Shown here piece after piece: positions 16,733 to 25,600 of a DNA stretch of 40,577 nucleotides. The notes below the pieces were generated by a model, which was not told the origin of the DNA, ran no database searches, and saw only the letters and a program-made list of their open reading frames with translations. The stretch's first letter is position 1. The number at the start of each line of letters is the position of its first letter. A program made the position numbers and the translations under genes. Source of the stretch: Pseudomonadota bacterium (GTDB lineage: Bacteria; Pseudomonadota; Gammaproteobacteria; Steroidobacterales; Steroidobacteraceae); the NCBI GenBank assembly GCA_023428645.1, contig JAEYXD010000237.1, positions 1 to 40,577 on the forward strand. The letters are read 5' to 3'.

Positions 16733-19249
16733 TCAGCGATGCGTCGCCTGGAGAATGCTGTTGCGGATCTGCTCGTGCAGGACGAGCTGCGCGTCCTGCG
16801 CGACGACCGTCAGCATCTCCGTGAACACGAGGCGGCCTTCGGCATTGACGGTCAGCACCTTGCGCGCACGCAGCAAATCGATGAAGTGCGCGAACAGGCT
16901 CTTGTCGAAGAATTCGGGCGCATGCAGCTCGTGCAGGATCGACATTCGCTGCGCCATCAGCTGACATTGCGACTCCAGCACTGTCTGGGTGAGCCGGCCG
17001 CTGCCGGCCTTCAACAGCACGGAAATCACGAGGTAATAGCGCTCGATGATCTGCACCGTCGTTTGCGCGAGCACCGACAGCTGCACCGCCTCGATCGAAT
17101 CGGTCGGCGGCCGGCGCCACATCTCCGGCTCGTCGGCACGATGCAGCAGCCCGTGGTTCGCGAGATCGTCGAGCGTTTCGACCACGAGCTCGTCCATTTC
17201 GGCCTCTTCCCAGCGCAGGAACAGCTCGTCGCGCACATACGGATAGATGCGCCACATGAGCCGCCGAATGTCGCTCGTCGTCATGGCGCGATTGTTCAGG
17301 AAGCAGCACGCGATGAGTGACGGGATCGCGATCAGGTGCAGGACGTTGTTGCGGAAGTACGTCATCAGCACCGAGTTCTCCTCGTTCATGCGGATGATGT
17401 CGCCGAGCGGATGCGCGAGCCGCTCGAGCACGCCCATGCGCTCGCCATGCTTGATCATCGACGCGCCATCGAGGTCGGTGATCGTCACGAGCGGCGAATA
17501 GGGGAGCTGACGCAACAGCGACGCATACAGCTCCAGTTGCCGCGCCAGATCGCTTTCGATCATCGACTGCTTCGGCGTCGCGAGCAGCGCCAGCGCGAGC
17601 AAGTTGATCGGCGTCGCGCACGCGGCGCTGTTGATGTTCGTCATGATGCGCGCGGCGAGATCGTTCACGGCGGCACCGAGCCATGCCGGGCGCTCGTCCC
17701 GGACAGCAGACAGATCCACTTTCGTCGCTGGGCTGTTGGCGGACGCAGCGCCGCTGCAATCGGCGCCCTCTGCGGGTCGGGCGAAGGCGTGACGAGCCAG
17801 CACATCGTCGAGGCGCAGCGGCTCGCCGAAGCTCACGTGCACCTTGCCGAAGCGCTTGCGCAGCAGCGCGGGCAGCGTTCGCAGCATGCCGAGGATCGAT
17901 TCTTTTTCTTTCGGCTTGCCCGACAGCTCACCGATGTAGGTCTTGCCTTCGACCAGACGTTCGTAGCCGAAATACACCGGCAGGAACACGATCGGCCGCC
18001 GCGGATCGCGCAGGTAGCTGCGCACCGTCATCGACAACATGCCCGTCTTCGGCTGCAGCAGCCGTCCAGTGCGGCTGCGCCCGCCTTCGATGAAGTACTC
18101 GATCGAGTGGCCGCGGGCCATCATGAGCCCGAGGTACTTCATGAACACCATCGTGTAGAGCGCATTGCCCTTGAAACTGCGCCGCAGGAAGAAGGCGCCG
18201 CCTCGCCGCAGAATGCTGCCCACGATCGGCATGTTGAGATTGATGCCCGCGGCGATATGCGGCACCGCGTACCCTTTGTAGTAGATCGTGTACGAGAGCA
18301 ACAGATAATCGATGTGGCTGCGGTGACACGGCACGAAAATGACTTCGTTGCCTTCGCTGACCTTCTGCAGCTGCTCGAAATGATGCAGCTCGACGCCGTC
18401 GTACAGCCGTGTCCAGAACGAGCGCAGCAGGCGCGCGAGAATCGCGACGATCACGTGCGAGTAATTCGACGCGATCTCCCCCGCATAGCCTTTCGCCAGC
18501 TCCACCACTTCGCGGCGCGACAGCTTCTTTGCGCGCATCTCATCGCGCATCGCGCGCCGGACGGCGGCCGTGCGCAGCACCTGTGTCGTCATCGTGCGCT
18601 GATGCGACAGATCCGGGCCGATCGCGGCGACACGCTGCCGGCTCAGTGCCGCGCGCAAGGTGCGATGTACTCGACGCACGGCGCGCGCTGGGTCGGTTCC
18701 TTCGTCGACGAGCGTTCGCAGCGAGATCGGCTCGCCGAACTGCACGAACAGATTGCGGCCGTTCACGATCACGGAGAGGAAGCGACGGAAGCGGCCCACT
18801 CGATCCCACGTTTCGGCGAGCAGCACGCGCAACCAGGAGCCCTCGTGTTGAGGCGCCCTGCCCCAGAACACGCTCACGGGGATCAGATCGACGTCCAGAC
18901 TCCTGTCAGTGCTCGCCGCGCGCACCAGCTGCCGCAGCGGGGCCGAGATGCGTCGATCGATGCGATTGCCCCAGAAGTCCGCGAAGCGTTCGAGAAAGAA
19001 GACGCTCGTTGCCGGCAGCGGCGCTTTCAATGCCTGCGACGGCGACGGCAGGCCGTGCGCCTCCGTCACCTTTTCGAGCACGACGAGATCCGCGACACCA
19101 TGCATCTCGAGCACGTAGCACACGGGTCGCACGTGCCCGCCGAAACGCGCCTTGACGTCCTCTGGCAGTACATGCGGCCGCGCCCACATGGCGAGCGGGC
19201 GCCTCAACATCGCGAGCAGCAGGCGATCCCAAGCGGAGAGATCGGCCAT
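16733..19249 (-). CDS. plsB: Glycerol-3-phosphate 1-O-acyltransferase PlsB
   Basis: The membrane-associated enzyme that acylates glycerol-3-phosphate, the first step of phospholipid synthesis. It has 838 residues (E. coli 807). The catalytic region has all four acyltransferase blocks: CHRSHIDYLLLSY (HX4D), RRGGAFFLRRSF, YFIEGGRSRTGR and FLPVYFGYERL. The N-terminal domain (RPVCYVLEMHG) and the C-terminal half (VLMTYFRNNVLHL, APEFFDKSLF) also follow PlsB. An insert after GEPLRLDDVLARHAF (ARPAEGADCSGAASANS) is variable linker. The ATG at 19249 has no Shine-Dalgarno sequence at a good distance; it directly follows the TAA of a 20-codon ORF that does, so translation is probably coupled. Confidence 0.96.
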   Translation of the reverse strand: MADLSAWDRLLLAMLRRPLAMWARPHVLPEDVKARFGGHVRPVCYVLEMHGVADLVVLEKVTEAHGLPSPSQALKAPLPATSVFFLERFADFWGNRIDRRISAPLRQLVRAASTDRSLDVDLIPVSVFWGRAPQHEGSWLRVLLAETWDRVGRFRRFLSVIVNGRNLFVQFGEPISLRTLVDEGTDPARAVRRVHRTLRAALSRQRVAAIGPDLSHQRTMTTQVLRTAAVRRAMRDEMRAKKLSRREVVELAKGYAGEIASNYSHVIVAILARLLRSFWTRLYDGVELHHFEQLQKVSEGNEVIFVPCHRSHIDYLLLSYTIYYKGYAVPHIAAGINLNMPIVGSILRRGGAFFLRRSFKGNALYTMVFMKYLGLMMARGHSIEYFIEGGRSRTGRLLQPKTGMLSMTVRSYLRDPRRPIVFLPVYFGYERLVEGKTYIGELSGKPKEKESILGMLRTLPALLRKRFGKVHVSFGEPLRLDDVLARHAFARPAEGADCSGAASANSPATKVDLSAVRDERPAWLGAAVNDLAARIMTNINSAACATPINLLALALLATPKQSMIESDLARQLELYASLLRQLPYSPLVTITDLDGASMIKHGERMGVLERLAHPLGDIIRMNEENSVLMTYFRNNVLHLIAIPSLIACCFLNNRAMTTSDIRRLMWRIYPYVRDELFLRWEEAEMDELVVETLDDLANHGLLHRADEPEMWRRPPTDSIEAVQLSVLAQTTVQIIERYYLVISVLLKAGSGRLTQTVLESQCQLMAQRMSILHELHAPEFFDKSLFAHFIDLLRARKVLTVNAEGRLVFTEMLTVVAQDAQLVLHEQIRNSILQATHR

Positions 19250-19312
19250 TTATTCGGCGGCTTCCAGCGCGCGATCGATCGGCGCGGCCAACGTTCGATG
19301 GGCGGCGTTCAT
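19250..19312 (-). CDS. 20-codon upstream ORF abutting plsB
   Basis: ATG at 19312 opens a 20-residue reading frame (MNAAHRTLAAPIDRALEAAE) ending in TAA at 19250-19252, directly before the plsB ATG (TAAATG). AAGGAG lies five bases upstream of this ATG and is the best ribosome site in the area, while plsB has none at normal distance. The peptide has no known motif, no run of a single amino acid and no signal sequence, so a classical attenuator is not indicated. The simplest reading is a leader ORF that delivers ribosomes to plsB. Production of a stable peptide is not shown. Confidence 0.55.
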   Translation of the reverse strand: MNAAHRTLAAPIDRALEAAE

Positions 19313-19425
19313 GTCGGCTCCTTGGTGTTATCGGCGCCGCGGATGATGCAACGCCGACTTTGCGGCGGCAATGCGGCGCATCGCGCGTGTGATTACGATT
19401 CGTGCGGCTTCGAGAGCCCCCATCC

Positions 19426-19461
19426 CCAGCCTTCCCCCGCTATCGCGGCGGAAGGGGCTGG
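19426..19461. repeat. Imperfect palindrome at the 3' end of the hydrolase gene
   Basis: The arms CCAGCCTTCC..CCGC (19426-19440) and GCGG..GGAAGGGGCTGG (19445-19461) pair with one mismatch and a two-base bulge around the loop TATC. The stop codon and last six or seven codons of the alpha/beta hydrolase lie inside the palindrome. It looks like a dispersed extragenic palindrome; no U-tract follows in the direction of the gene. Confidence 0.55.
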
Positions 19462-19958
19462 AGCCGAGCGATGAAGCTATCGAGCAGCTCGCAGATCTGC
19501 GAGATGCTGTCCGTCAGCCGATGATCAGAATCGAGCACATGCAAGACCGTCTTGTGCAGACGCGCGAACTTGATGCTGTTCTCGACCGGCACCGTCGTAT
19601 CGTTCCAGCCGTGCACGATCTCGATGGGGCAGCGCGCCGGCGTCGGCGTGAATTGCTCGAAGCCACGCATGAAGAACGCTGGCGCGAGCAGAAACATGGC
19701 CCGGGTCGGCAGGAACGACGACACCGCCGCGGACACATGGCCACCGAGACTGGAGCCGACGAGGATCGGCGGTTCGGGCAGCGCTCGACAGATGTCCAGC
19801 GCCTTCGCGACTCGGGCGGCCGGATCGTCCATGCCGCGATAGTCGATCGACTCGACGGCGAGACCATGACGACGTGCGACCTCCGCCATCGCGACGATTT
19901 TCGGGCCCCACGGCGCGCCGTCCTTGCCATGCGAAAAGACGATCGTTGCCGCGCTCAT
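19440..19958 (-). CDS. Small alpha/beta hydrolase
   Basis: A 172-residue alpha/beta-hydrolase-fold protein, close to the minimal size of the fold. VFSHGKDG near the N-terminus supplies the oxyanion loop. The nucleophile elbow is GSSLGG (Ser70), the acid is Asp120 in HGWNDTTVP and the histidine is His146 in SDHRL. It resembles the YqiA/RBBP9-type small esterases; the substrate is unknown. It has no signal peptide. The ATG at 19958 overlaps the ttcA stop codon in ATGA, so the two are coupled and co-transcribed. The last residues (RLQPLPPR) are encoded by one arm of a palindrome, which suggests the original 3' end was replaced. Confidence 0.85.
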   Translation of the reverse strand: MSAATIVFSHGKDGAPWGPKIVAMAEVARRHGLAVESIDYRGMDDPAARVAKALDICRALPEPPILVGSSLGGHVSAAVSSFLPTRAMFLLAPAFFMRGFEQFTPTPARCPIEIVHGWNDTTVPVENSIKFARLHKTVLHVLDSDHRLTDSISQICELLDSFIARLQPLPPR

Positions 19959-20776
19959 GGTGACTCGCTCGCGTCCGCCTCGCCCGCGCGCAGCGAGGCG
20001 AAGTCGTAGGCCGCCGGGTCCGCCAAGTGCGACGGCACGACGCTGCGCAGGCTCGAGAAGATGGATTCGGTGCGTCCCGGATAGCGCTGCTCCCAGTCCT
20101 GCAGCATTTTCTTGATCTCGAGCCGCTGCATGTTTTCCTGCGAACCGCACAACGAGCACGGGATCAACGGAAATTCGCGCGCCCGCGCATAGCGCTCGAT
20201 CTCGCTTTCGGGAACGTACGCGAGCGGACGGATGACGATGTGCCGGCCGTCCTCCGATTTGAGCTTCGGCGGCATCGCCTTCAGCTTGCCGCCGAAGAAC
20301 ATGTTGAGGAACAGCGTCTCGACGATGTCGTCGCGATGATGGCCGAGCGCGATCTTCGTGACGCCGTTCTCGGCCGCGAAGCGATACAGCGCGCCACGCC
20401 GCAAGCGCGAGCACAAGCCGCACATCGTCTTGCCTTCCGGAATCACTCGCTTGACGACGCTGTAGGTGTCCTGCTCGATGATGTGAAACGGCACGCCGAG
20501 CGCGGTGAGATAGTCCGGCAGCACGTGTGCCGGAAAGCCCGGCTGCTTCTGGTCGAGGTTCACCGCGAGGAGCTCGAAGCTGACGGGTGCCGAGCGCTGC
20601 AAGGACAGCAGAATGTCGAGCATCGTGTACGAATCCTTGCCGCCGGACAGGCACACCATGACGCGATCGCCCGCCTCGATCATGCGGAAGTCTTCGATCG
20701 CCTTGCCCACGAGGCCGCGCAGGTGGGCCTGCAGCTTCTTGAAGTTGTTCGAAGGGATGTGCGGAACGGAGGACAT
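19955..20776 (-). CDS. ttcA: tRNA 2-thiocytidine(32) synthetase TtcA
   Basis: A cytoplasmic enzyme that thiolates cytidine 32 in certain tRNAs, using ATP and an iron-sulfur cluster. Numbered from the ATG at 20776 (273 residues), the PP-loop SGGKDS is at 44-49. The cluster cysteines lie in CGLC (Cys119, Cys122) and CSLC (Cys207, Cys210). ALGHHRDDIVETLFLNMF is the conserved TtcA segment. The frame continues to an ATG at 20848, but MSSVPHIPSNNFKKLQ matches the family start. No clear ribosome site is seen for either. The gene overlaps the following hydrolase gene by four bases, and it lies 84 bp downstream of the M32 peptidase gene on the same strand. Confidence 0.94.
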   Translation of the reverse strand: MSSVPHIPSNNFKKLQAHLRGLVGKAIEDFRMIEAGDRVMVCLSGGKDSYTMLDILLSLQRSAPVSFELLAVNLDQKQPGFPAHVLPDYLTALGVPFHIIEQDTYSVVKRVIPEGKTMCGLCSRLRRGALYRFAAENGVTKIALGHHRDDIVETLFLNMFFGGKLKAMPPKLKSEDGRHIVIRPLAYVPESEIERYARAREFPLIPCSLCGSQENMQRLEIKKMLQDWEQRYPGRTESIFSSLRSVVPSHLADPAAYDFASLRAGEADASESP

Positions 20777-20860
20777 GGGTCTGATCGAGTGTAGTGGGAT
20801 GACGACAAGGCCGACGGCAGGCGTTCGCATAGTACCTGCTAACGCCAACGACGGCCGCCG

Positions 20861-22357
20861 CTAGTCTTCCAGGTACTTTCCTTCGACATATCGCAGCCAC
20901 GCCGCGGCGGACAAGGGCCTGCCCGTCGCGTTTTGAATCAGCTCGGGCATGCCGAGGCTCGCGCCGACGCTGTGGACGTTCTCGCGCAGCCATTCGAAGA
21001 GGCCGCCGAACTGGCCCGCCGCGATTTCCTCGTCCAGGGCCGGGCGATCGTTGCGCAGCGCCTCGTACAGCTGGCCGGCGATCACGGCGCCGATCGCATA
21101 GGAAGGGAAATAGCCGAACGATCCGACCGCCCAATGCACGTCCTGCAGGCAGCCCTCGGCATCGTTCGTCGGCCGCACGCCGAGCCGGTCCTGGATGCGC
21201 GAATTCCAGGCTTCCGGCAGGTCCATCACCTTGAGCTCGCCATCCAGGATTTCCTTTTCCAGCTCGTAGCGCAGCATGACGTGCACGGGATACGTGACCT
21301 CGTCCGCGTCCACTCGGATCAGGCTGCGACGGACGCGGATCAGCAGGCGGTAGAGGTTCTCGACCTCCCATTCCGGACCGCTGACGCCGAACGTCTTTTC
21401 CAGCAAGGGCTGCAGATAGCGCAAGAACGGGCGATTGCGGGAAATCAGCATCTCGAGCAGCAGCGACTGACTCTCTTGCATCGCCATGCCGCGATCACGC
21501 CCGACCGGTTGGCCCCGCCACGCTTCCGGCAGGCCGACGTCGTACATCGCATGACCGGACTCGTGCAGGATGCCCATCAGGCCGGTCAGCGGATCGGCGG
21601 GATTGAAGCGCGTCGTAATGCGCATGTCGCCCGGCACGCCGCCGGTGAACGGGTGCTCGCTTTCGTCCAGGCGTCCCTTGTCGAACGGGAAGCCGAGCGT
21701 CCGCATGACGTCCAGCGCGAGCTGGCGCTGCTTCGACACCGAGAAGCGCCCGCTGATTTCCACCGGCGGCTTTTGCGCCTGCAGCTCGATCACCTCGTGG
21801 ATCAGCCCCGGCAGACGGCGGCCGAGGGTCGTAAAGATCGCGTCGATTTCGGCGCTGCGCAGGCCGGGACTGAACTCATCGGCCAATGCATCGTAGGGCG
21901 CGAGGTCGAGCGCCTTGCCGAGCAGTCGCGCCTTGTCGCGCAGCAGGTTCACGACCTCTTCGAGATGCGGCGCGAACAGCGCGAAGTCGCTCTTCTGCCG
22001 CGCCTCGATCCACTTGATCTCCGCCCGCGCCGTCGCCTTCGCGAGCCGGGACACGAGGCTCCGCGGTGTGGCGATCGCATGCTCGCGCTCCCGCCGCATC
22101 TCACGCAGGTTGGCGAGCTGCCAATGCTCCAACCCTTGAGCGTTGGCGTCGGCCCGATCGAGCAGACGGGAGACCCTTGGGGAGGTCAGGAGGGAATGGC
22201 ACTCGGTCTCGAGCGCGGCCAGCTGCTCACCGCGCAGCTCGGAGCTACCCCTGGGCATCATGACGGCAGCATCCCAACGCAGGATGCTTGCGGCGCCGCG
22301 GAATGCGTGCAGACGACGGAATTCTTGTTCGAGTTGTTGGTAGGGCGACAGCGGCAT
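20861..22357 (-). CDS. M32 family metallocarboxypeptidase (thermostable carboxypeptidase 1 type)
   Basis: A 498-residue zinc carboxypeptidase of family M32, which trims single residues from peptide C-termini in the cytoplasm. The zinc motif is HESGH (265-269, catalytic Glu266) and the third ligand is Glu295. Other family marks are DMRITTRF (244-251), CLQDVHWAVGSFGYFPSYAIG and the N-terminal ILRWDAAVMMP. In the usual HESQS motif around the third ligand the first residue is Gln294 here (QESQS); the zinc ligand itself is kept. The length is typical (about 500). The ATG at 22357 begins MPLSPYQQLEQEF, as in relatives, but no clear Shine-Dalgarno sequence precedes it. Confidence 0.93.
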   Translation of the reverse strand: MPLSPYQQLEQEFRRLHAFRGAASILRWDAAVMMPRGSSELRGEQLAALETECHSLLTSPRVSRLLDRADANAQGLEHWQLANLREMRREREHAIATPRSLVSRLAKATARAEIKWIEARQKSDFALFAPHLEEVVNLLRDKARLLGKALDLAPYDALADEFSPGLRSAEIDAIFTTLGRRLPGLIHEVIELQAQKPPVEISGRFSVSKQRQLALDVMRTLGFPFDKGRLDESEHPFTGGVPGDMRITTRFNPADPLTGLMGILHESGHAMYDVGLPEAWRGQPVGRDRGMAMQESQSLLLEMLISRNRPFLRYLQPLLEKTFGVSGPEWEVENLYRLLIRVRRSLIRVDADEVTYPVHVMLRYELEKEILDGELKVMDLPEAWNSRIQDRLGVRPTNDAEGCLQDVHWAVGSFGYFPSYAIGAVIAGQLYEALRNDRPALDEEIAAGQFGGLFEWLRENVHSVGASLGMPELIQNATGRPLSAAAWLRYVEGKYLED

Positions 22358-22527
22358 GGGCGACCCAAGGAGCGCGAGCGGAGCGGGATTTTATCAATCG
22401 CCGGCCACGGCAAGCTGCCCTGGAGCCCACTCCGCGATGTTGATGTTTTTCTAACGATGGCCGGCTGTCTGCGTATGGCAACGGGTGGGCCGGGCCATAA
22501 ACATCACAAATTCTTAATATTGCCCGC

Positions 22528-22638
22528 GATTTGAAACTTTGGCGCGAGAGGCGGAGTCACATCTTCGTCCTCCTGCGAGAGCGCAACGAAAGTCGCGCTT
22601 TGGACAAGCCGGTGCGGTTCCCCCCACCGGCTTTTTTT
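22528..22638 (+). ncRNA. Candidate small RNA with three hairpins and an intrinsic terminator
   Basis: The plus strand carries a TAATAT -10-like box (22515-22520) in an A/T-rich island; the -35 region is poor. About 110 bases later lies a complete terminator. Between them two hairpins can be drawn: GCGGAG with CTCC(T)GC, and AGCGC with GCGCT. The bases CCTCCT at 22570-22575 are an anti-Shine-Dalgarno-like sequence, and GGA occurs twice in single-stranded-looking positions. No ORF or ribosome site fits. It is not 6S, 4.5S, tmRNA or RNase P RNA by any motif I can recognise. The ends are inferred. Confidence 0.4.
22606..22638 (+). terminator. Rho-independent terminator (plus strand)
   Basis: AAGCCGGTG (22606-22614) pairs with CACCGGCTT (22625-22633) around a ten-base loop, followed by a T-run to 22638. 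On the minus strand the stem is followed by GTCC, so the direction is clearly rightward. No annotated plus-strand gene lies upstream, which argues for a small RNA. Confidence 0.8.
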
Positions 22639-22661
22639 ATGCCCGATGCCCGCGAGGACCC

Positions 22662-25600
22662 CTAGGGAGATTCGGGCTCCGGCGGTGGGGTGGCCGGCTT
22701 CTCCGCGGCCGCGCTATGGGCACTGCGCACCCGCTCCAACATCCGGCTGACGTATTCGGGGGAGCGCGAGTTACGTGCGAGCAGCTTGTACAGCGTCGGG
22801 ACGATGTACAGCGTCAGGAGACACGAGAACCCGATGCCATAGACGACCACGGCACCGATCGCACGACGGCTTTCCGCCCCCGCCCCCGACGCCAATAGCA
22901 ACGGCACGGCGCCAAACAACGTACACAGGCTCGTCATGAGCACGGGACGCAGGCGGATTGCGGACGCTTCGATCACGGCTTCGACGAACTCCACGCCACG
23001 GTCACGCAGCTGATTCGCGAACTCGACGATCAGGATGCCATTCTTCGCGGCCAGGCCGATGAGCATGATGCAGCCGATCTGACTGAACACGTTGATCGAG
23101 CCGCCCTCCACGAACAGCCCCAGCAGCGCGCCGGTCACGGCCAGCGGCACCGTCACCATGATGATCATCGGGTGACGGAAGCTCTCGAACTGCGCCGCGA
23201 GCACGAGGAACACGATCGTCAGCGCCAGTACGAAGACCACGTACAGCGCGCCGCCAGATCGCTTGAACTCGCGCGATTCGCCGTCCCAATTGACGCTCGC
23301 TTCGGGCGGCAGCTCCTCGCGCACGATCTGCTCGAAGAACTCGATCGCCTCGCCCATCGAATAGCCGGGTGCCATGCCGGCGCTGATCGTCACGGCGCGC
23401 AGCCGATCGAAGCGCTTGAAATCGGTCGGCCCGGCCGTCTCGGTGAGACGGACGAGGTTCGCGAGCGGAATCAGCTCATTGCTCGTCTGCGAGCGCACGT
23501 AGATGTGGTCGAGATCGCTCGGGCTGGCGCGGTCGCTGTCGCGCGCCTGCAGGATCACGCGGTATTCCTCGCCGCCCTCCAGGTAATTCGTGACGACGCG
23601 CGAGCCCATCATGGTCTCGAGCGTGCGGCCAACGCTTTCCAGGGAAACGCCGAGGTCGGCCGCGCGATTACGGTCGATCGAGACATCGAGCTGCGGTTTG
23701 CGCTCGTAGTAATCCGAATCGAGATTGACGAGCCCCGGGTTCTGCGCGGCGCGCTCCAGCACGATGTCGCGCCATTTCACCAGGTCTTCGTACGTCGGCC
23801 CGCCGAGCACGAGCCGCACCGGCGAACCGGCGCCGCCACGCTGACCCATGCCGCCGGGCTGCACGACAGCGATGCGCACGCCCGGCAGATCGGCCGTACG
23901 CTGGCGTAGCCGCTGCATGATCACCGTTGCGGAATCATCGCGCTCGCCCCACGGATTCAGGGGCAGCACAACGCGCCCGATGCTGACGTCGTTGCTGCCG
24001 AAGCCGCCCGTACGCGTCAGCACGCGCCGCGCATTGCCGCGTCTCACTTCGTCCTGGGCGATCTCTTCGATCCGCTGCAGATAGCGATCCATGTACGCGA
24101 GGCTCGAGCCTTCGGGCGCCGCCACCATCATCTGCACCTGCGCGCGATCTTCGGCCGGCGCGTATTCGCTGGGCAGCGCCTTGTACAGCACGCCGCCGAG
24201 CACGAGCGCTCCGACCGCGAGGCCCAAGCCGATCACGGGCCGGCGCACGCTCGCGCGGAGCGAGGTCTCGTAGCGATCCGACAGCCAATGGAAGAACCGC
24301 TCGACCTGAACCGTAAGGCCGGTGCGCTGCACGCCTTGCGGAAAGAATTTCGAAGTCATCATCGGCACGAGCGTCAGCGAGATCAGCGCGGAGAACACGA
24401 CCGCCGCCGCGATCGTCACGCCGAACTCGCTGAACAGCCGGCCGAGATTGCCGGGCAGGTAGGAGATCGGCAGGAACACCGCGATCAGCACCATCGTCGT
24501 CGCGAGGACCGCGAAGCCGATCTCGCGGCTGCCGTCGACGGCCGCGATCAGTGCCGGCTCGCCTTCCTCCATGCGCCGCATGATGTTCTCGAGGACGACG
24601 ATCGCGTCGTCGACGACGAGGCCGATCGCCAGCACCGCGCCAAGCAGCGTCAGCACATTGATCGAATACCCCGCGATGACCATGACGATCGACGCGGCGA
24701 TGATCGACACCGGAATCGTGACGGCCGGGATGATCGTCGCGCGCAGGCTGCCCATGAACAGGTAGATGACGACGAGGACGAGGATCAACGCGACGGAGAG
24801 CGCGTGCATGACCTCGTTGATCGACTCGTGGACGAACAGCGAGTTGTCGATGTTCACTTCCATGCGAATGTCTTCGGGCAGCGTCTCGCGAATGCGCTCC
24901 ATCTCTTCCTGCGCCCCGCGGGTCACGTCGAGCACGTTCGCGGTCGAGGTCGGGATGATTTGCAGCGTGATGCCGTTGACGCCGTTCGTACGCGAAAGCG
25001 AGCGGAAGTTCTCCGCGTCGCGCTTCACTTGCGCCACTTCCCCGAGCCGCACGAGCGAGCCATCGACGCCGCGGCCGATGACGAGTTCCCGGAAATCATC
25101 CTCGGTCGTGAATCCCGTGTCGGTGCGCAGCGTGAATTCGCGGTTCAGCGACTCGATGCGTCCGGCGGGCAACTGCAGATTCTCCCGGCGCAGCGCCGCC
25201 TCGATGTCTTGCACGGTGAGCCTGCGGCCGGCGAGCGCCTGGCGGTCGAGCCAGATGCGCATCGCATAGCGGCGCTCGCCGATCATTCGCGTCATCGCGA
25301 CGCCCGGGACGACGAGGAAGCGATCGATGAGATAGCGGTCCGCGTAGTCGTTCAGCTCGAGCATCGAGCGCTGGTCGCTCGACAGGTCGATCTGCAGCAC
25401 CGCGTCGGAATTCGCATCGACCTTGCTGATCTGCGGCGGATCGGCTTCGTCGGGCAGCTGCGCCTGGACGCGCGACACGCGATCGCGGACGTCGTTCGCC
25501 GCGGACTCGATCTCACGGCCGAGACCGAATTCGATCGTGATGCGCGAGCGCTCCTCGGCGCTCGACGAGGTGATCTTCTCGACGCCTTCGAGGCCCGCGA

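Larger units (their letters stand above)
22358..22661. other. Intergenic region holding a candidate small RNA
   Basis: No protein gene is seen in these 304 bases. Both neighbouring genes are on the minus strand, yet the region ends in a strong plus-strand intrinsic terminator. An A/T-rich island at 22500-22540 breaks the high-GC background and probably holds the promoter of the M32 gene, and perhaps one in the plus direction. Confidence 0.7.

Noticed and set aside
17336..19474. A 712-codon frame antisense to plsB, and similar long frames antisense to dctA, the RND permease, glgC and the receptor
   Set aside because: High-GC coding DNA gives long open antisense frames. These translations are Arg/His/Asp-rich with no domain, while the sense strand encodes clear families.
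22528..22638. 6S, 4.5S (ffs), tmRNA or RNase P RNA
   Set aside because: The signature sequences of these RNAs are absent and the length does not fit 6S, tmRNA or RNase P.
22606..22638. Terminator of the RND operon
   Set aside because: On the minus strand the stem has no T-run; the U-tract is on the plus strand only.
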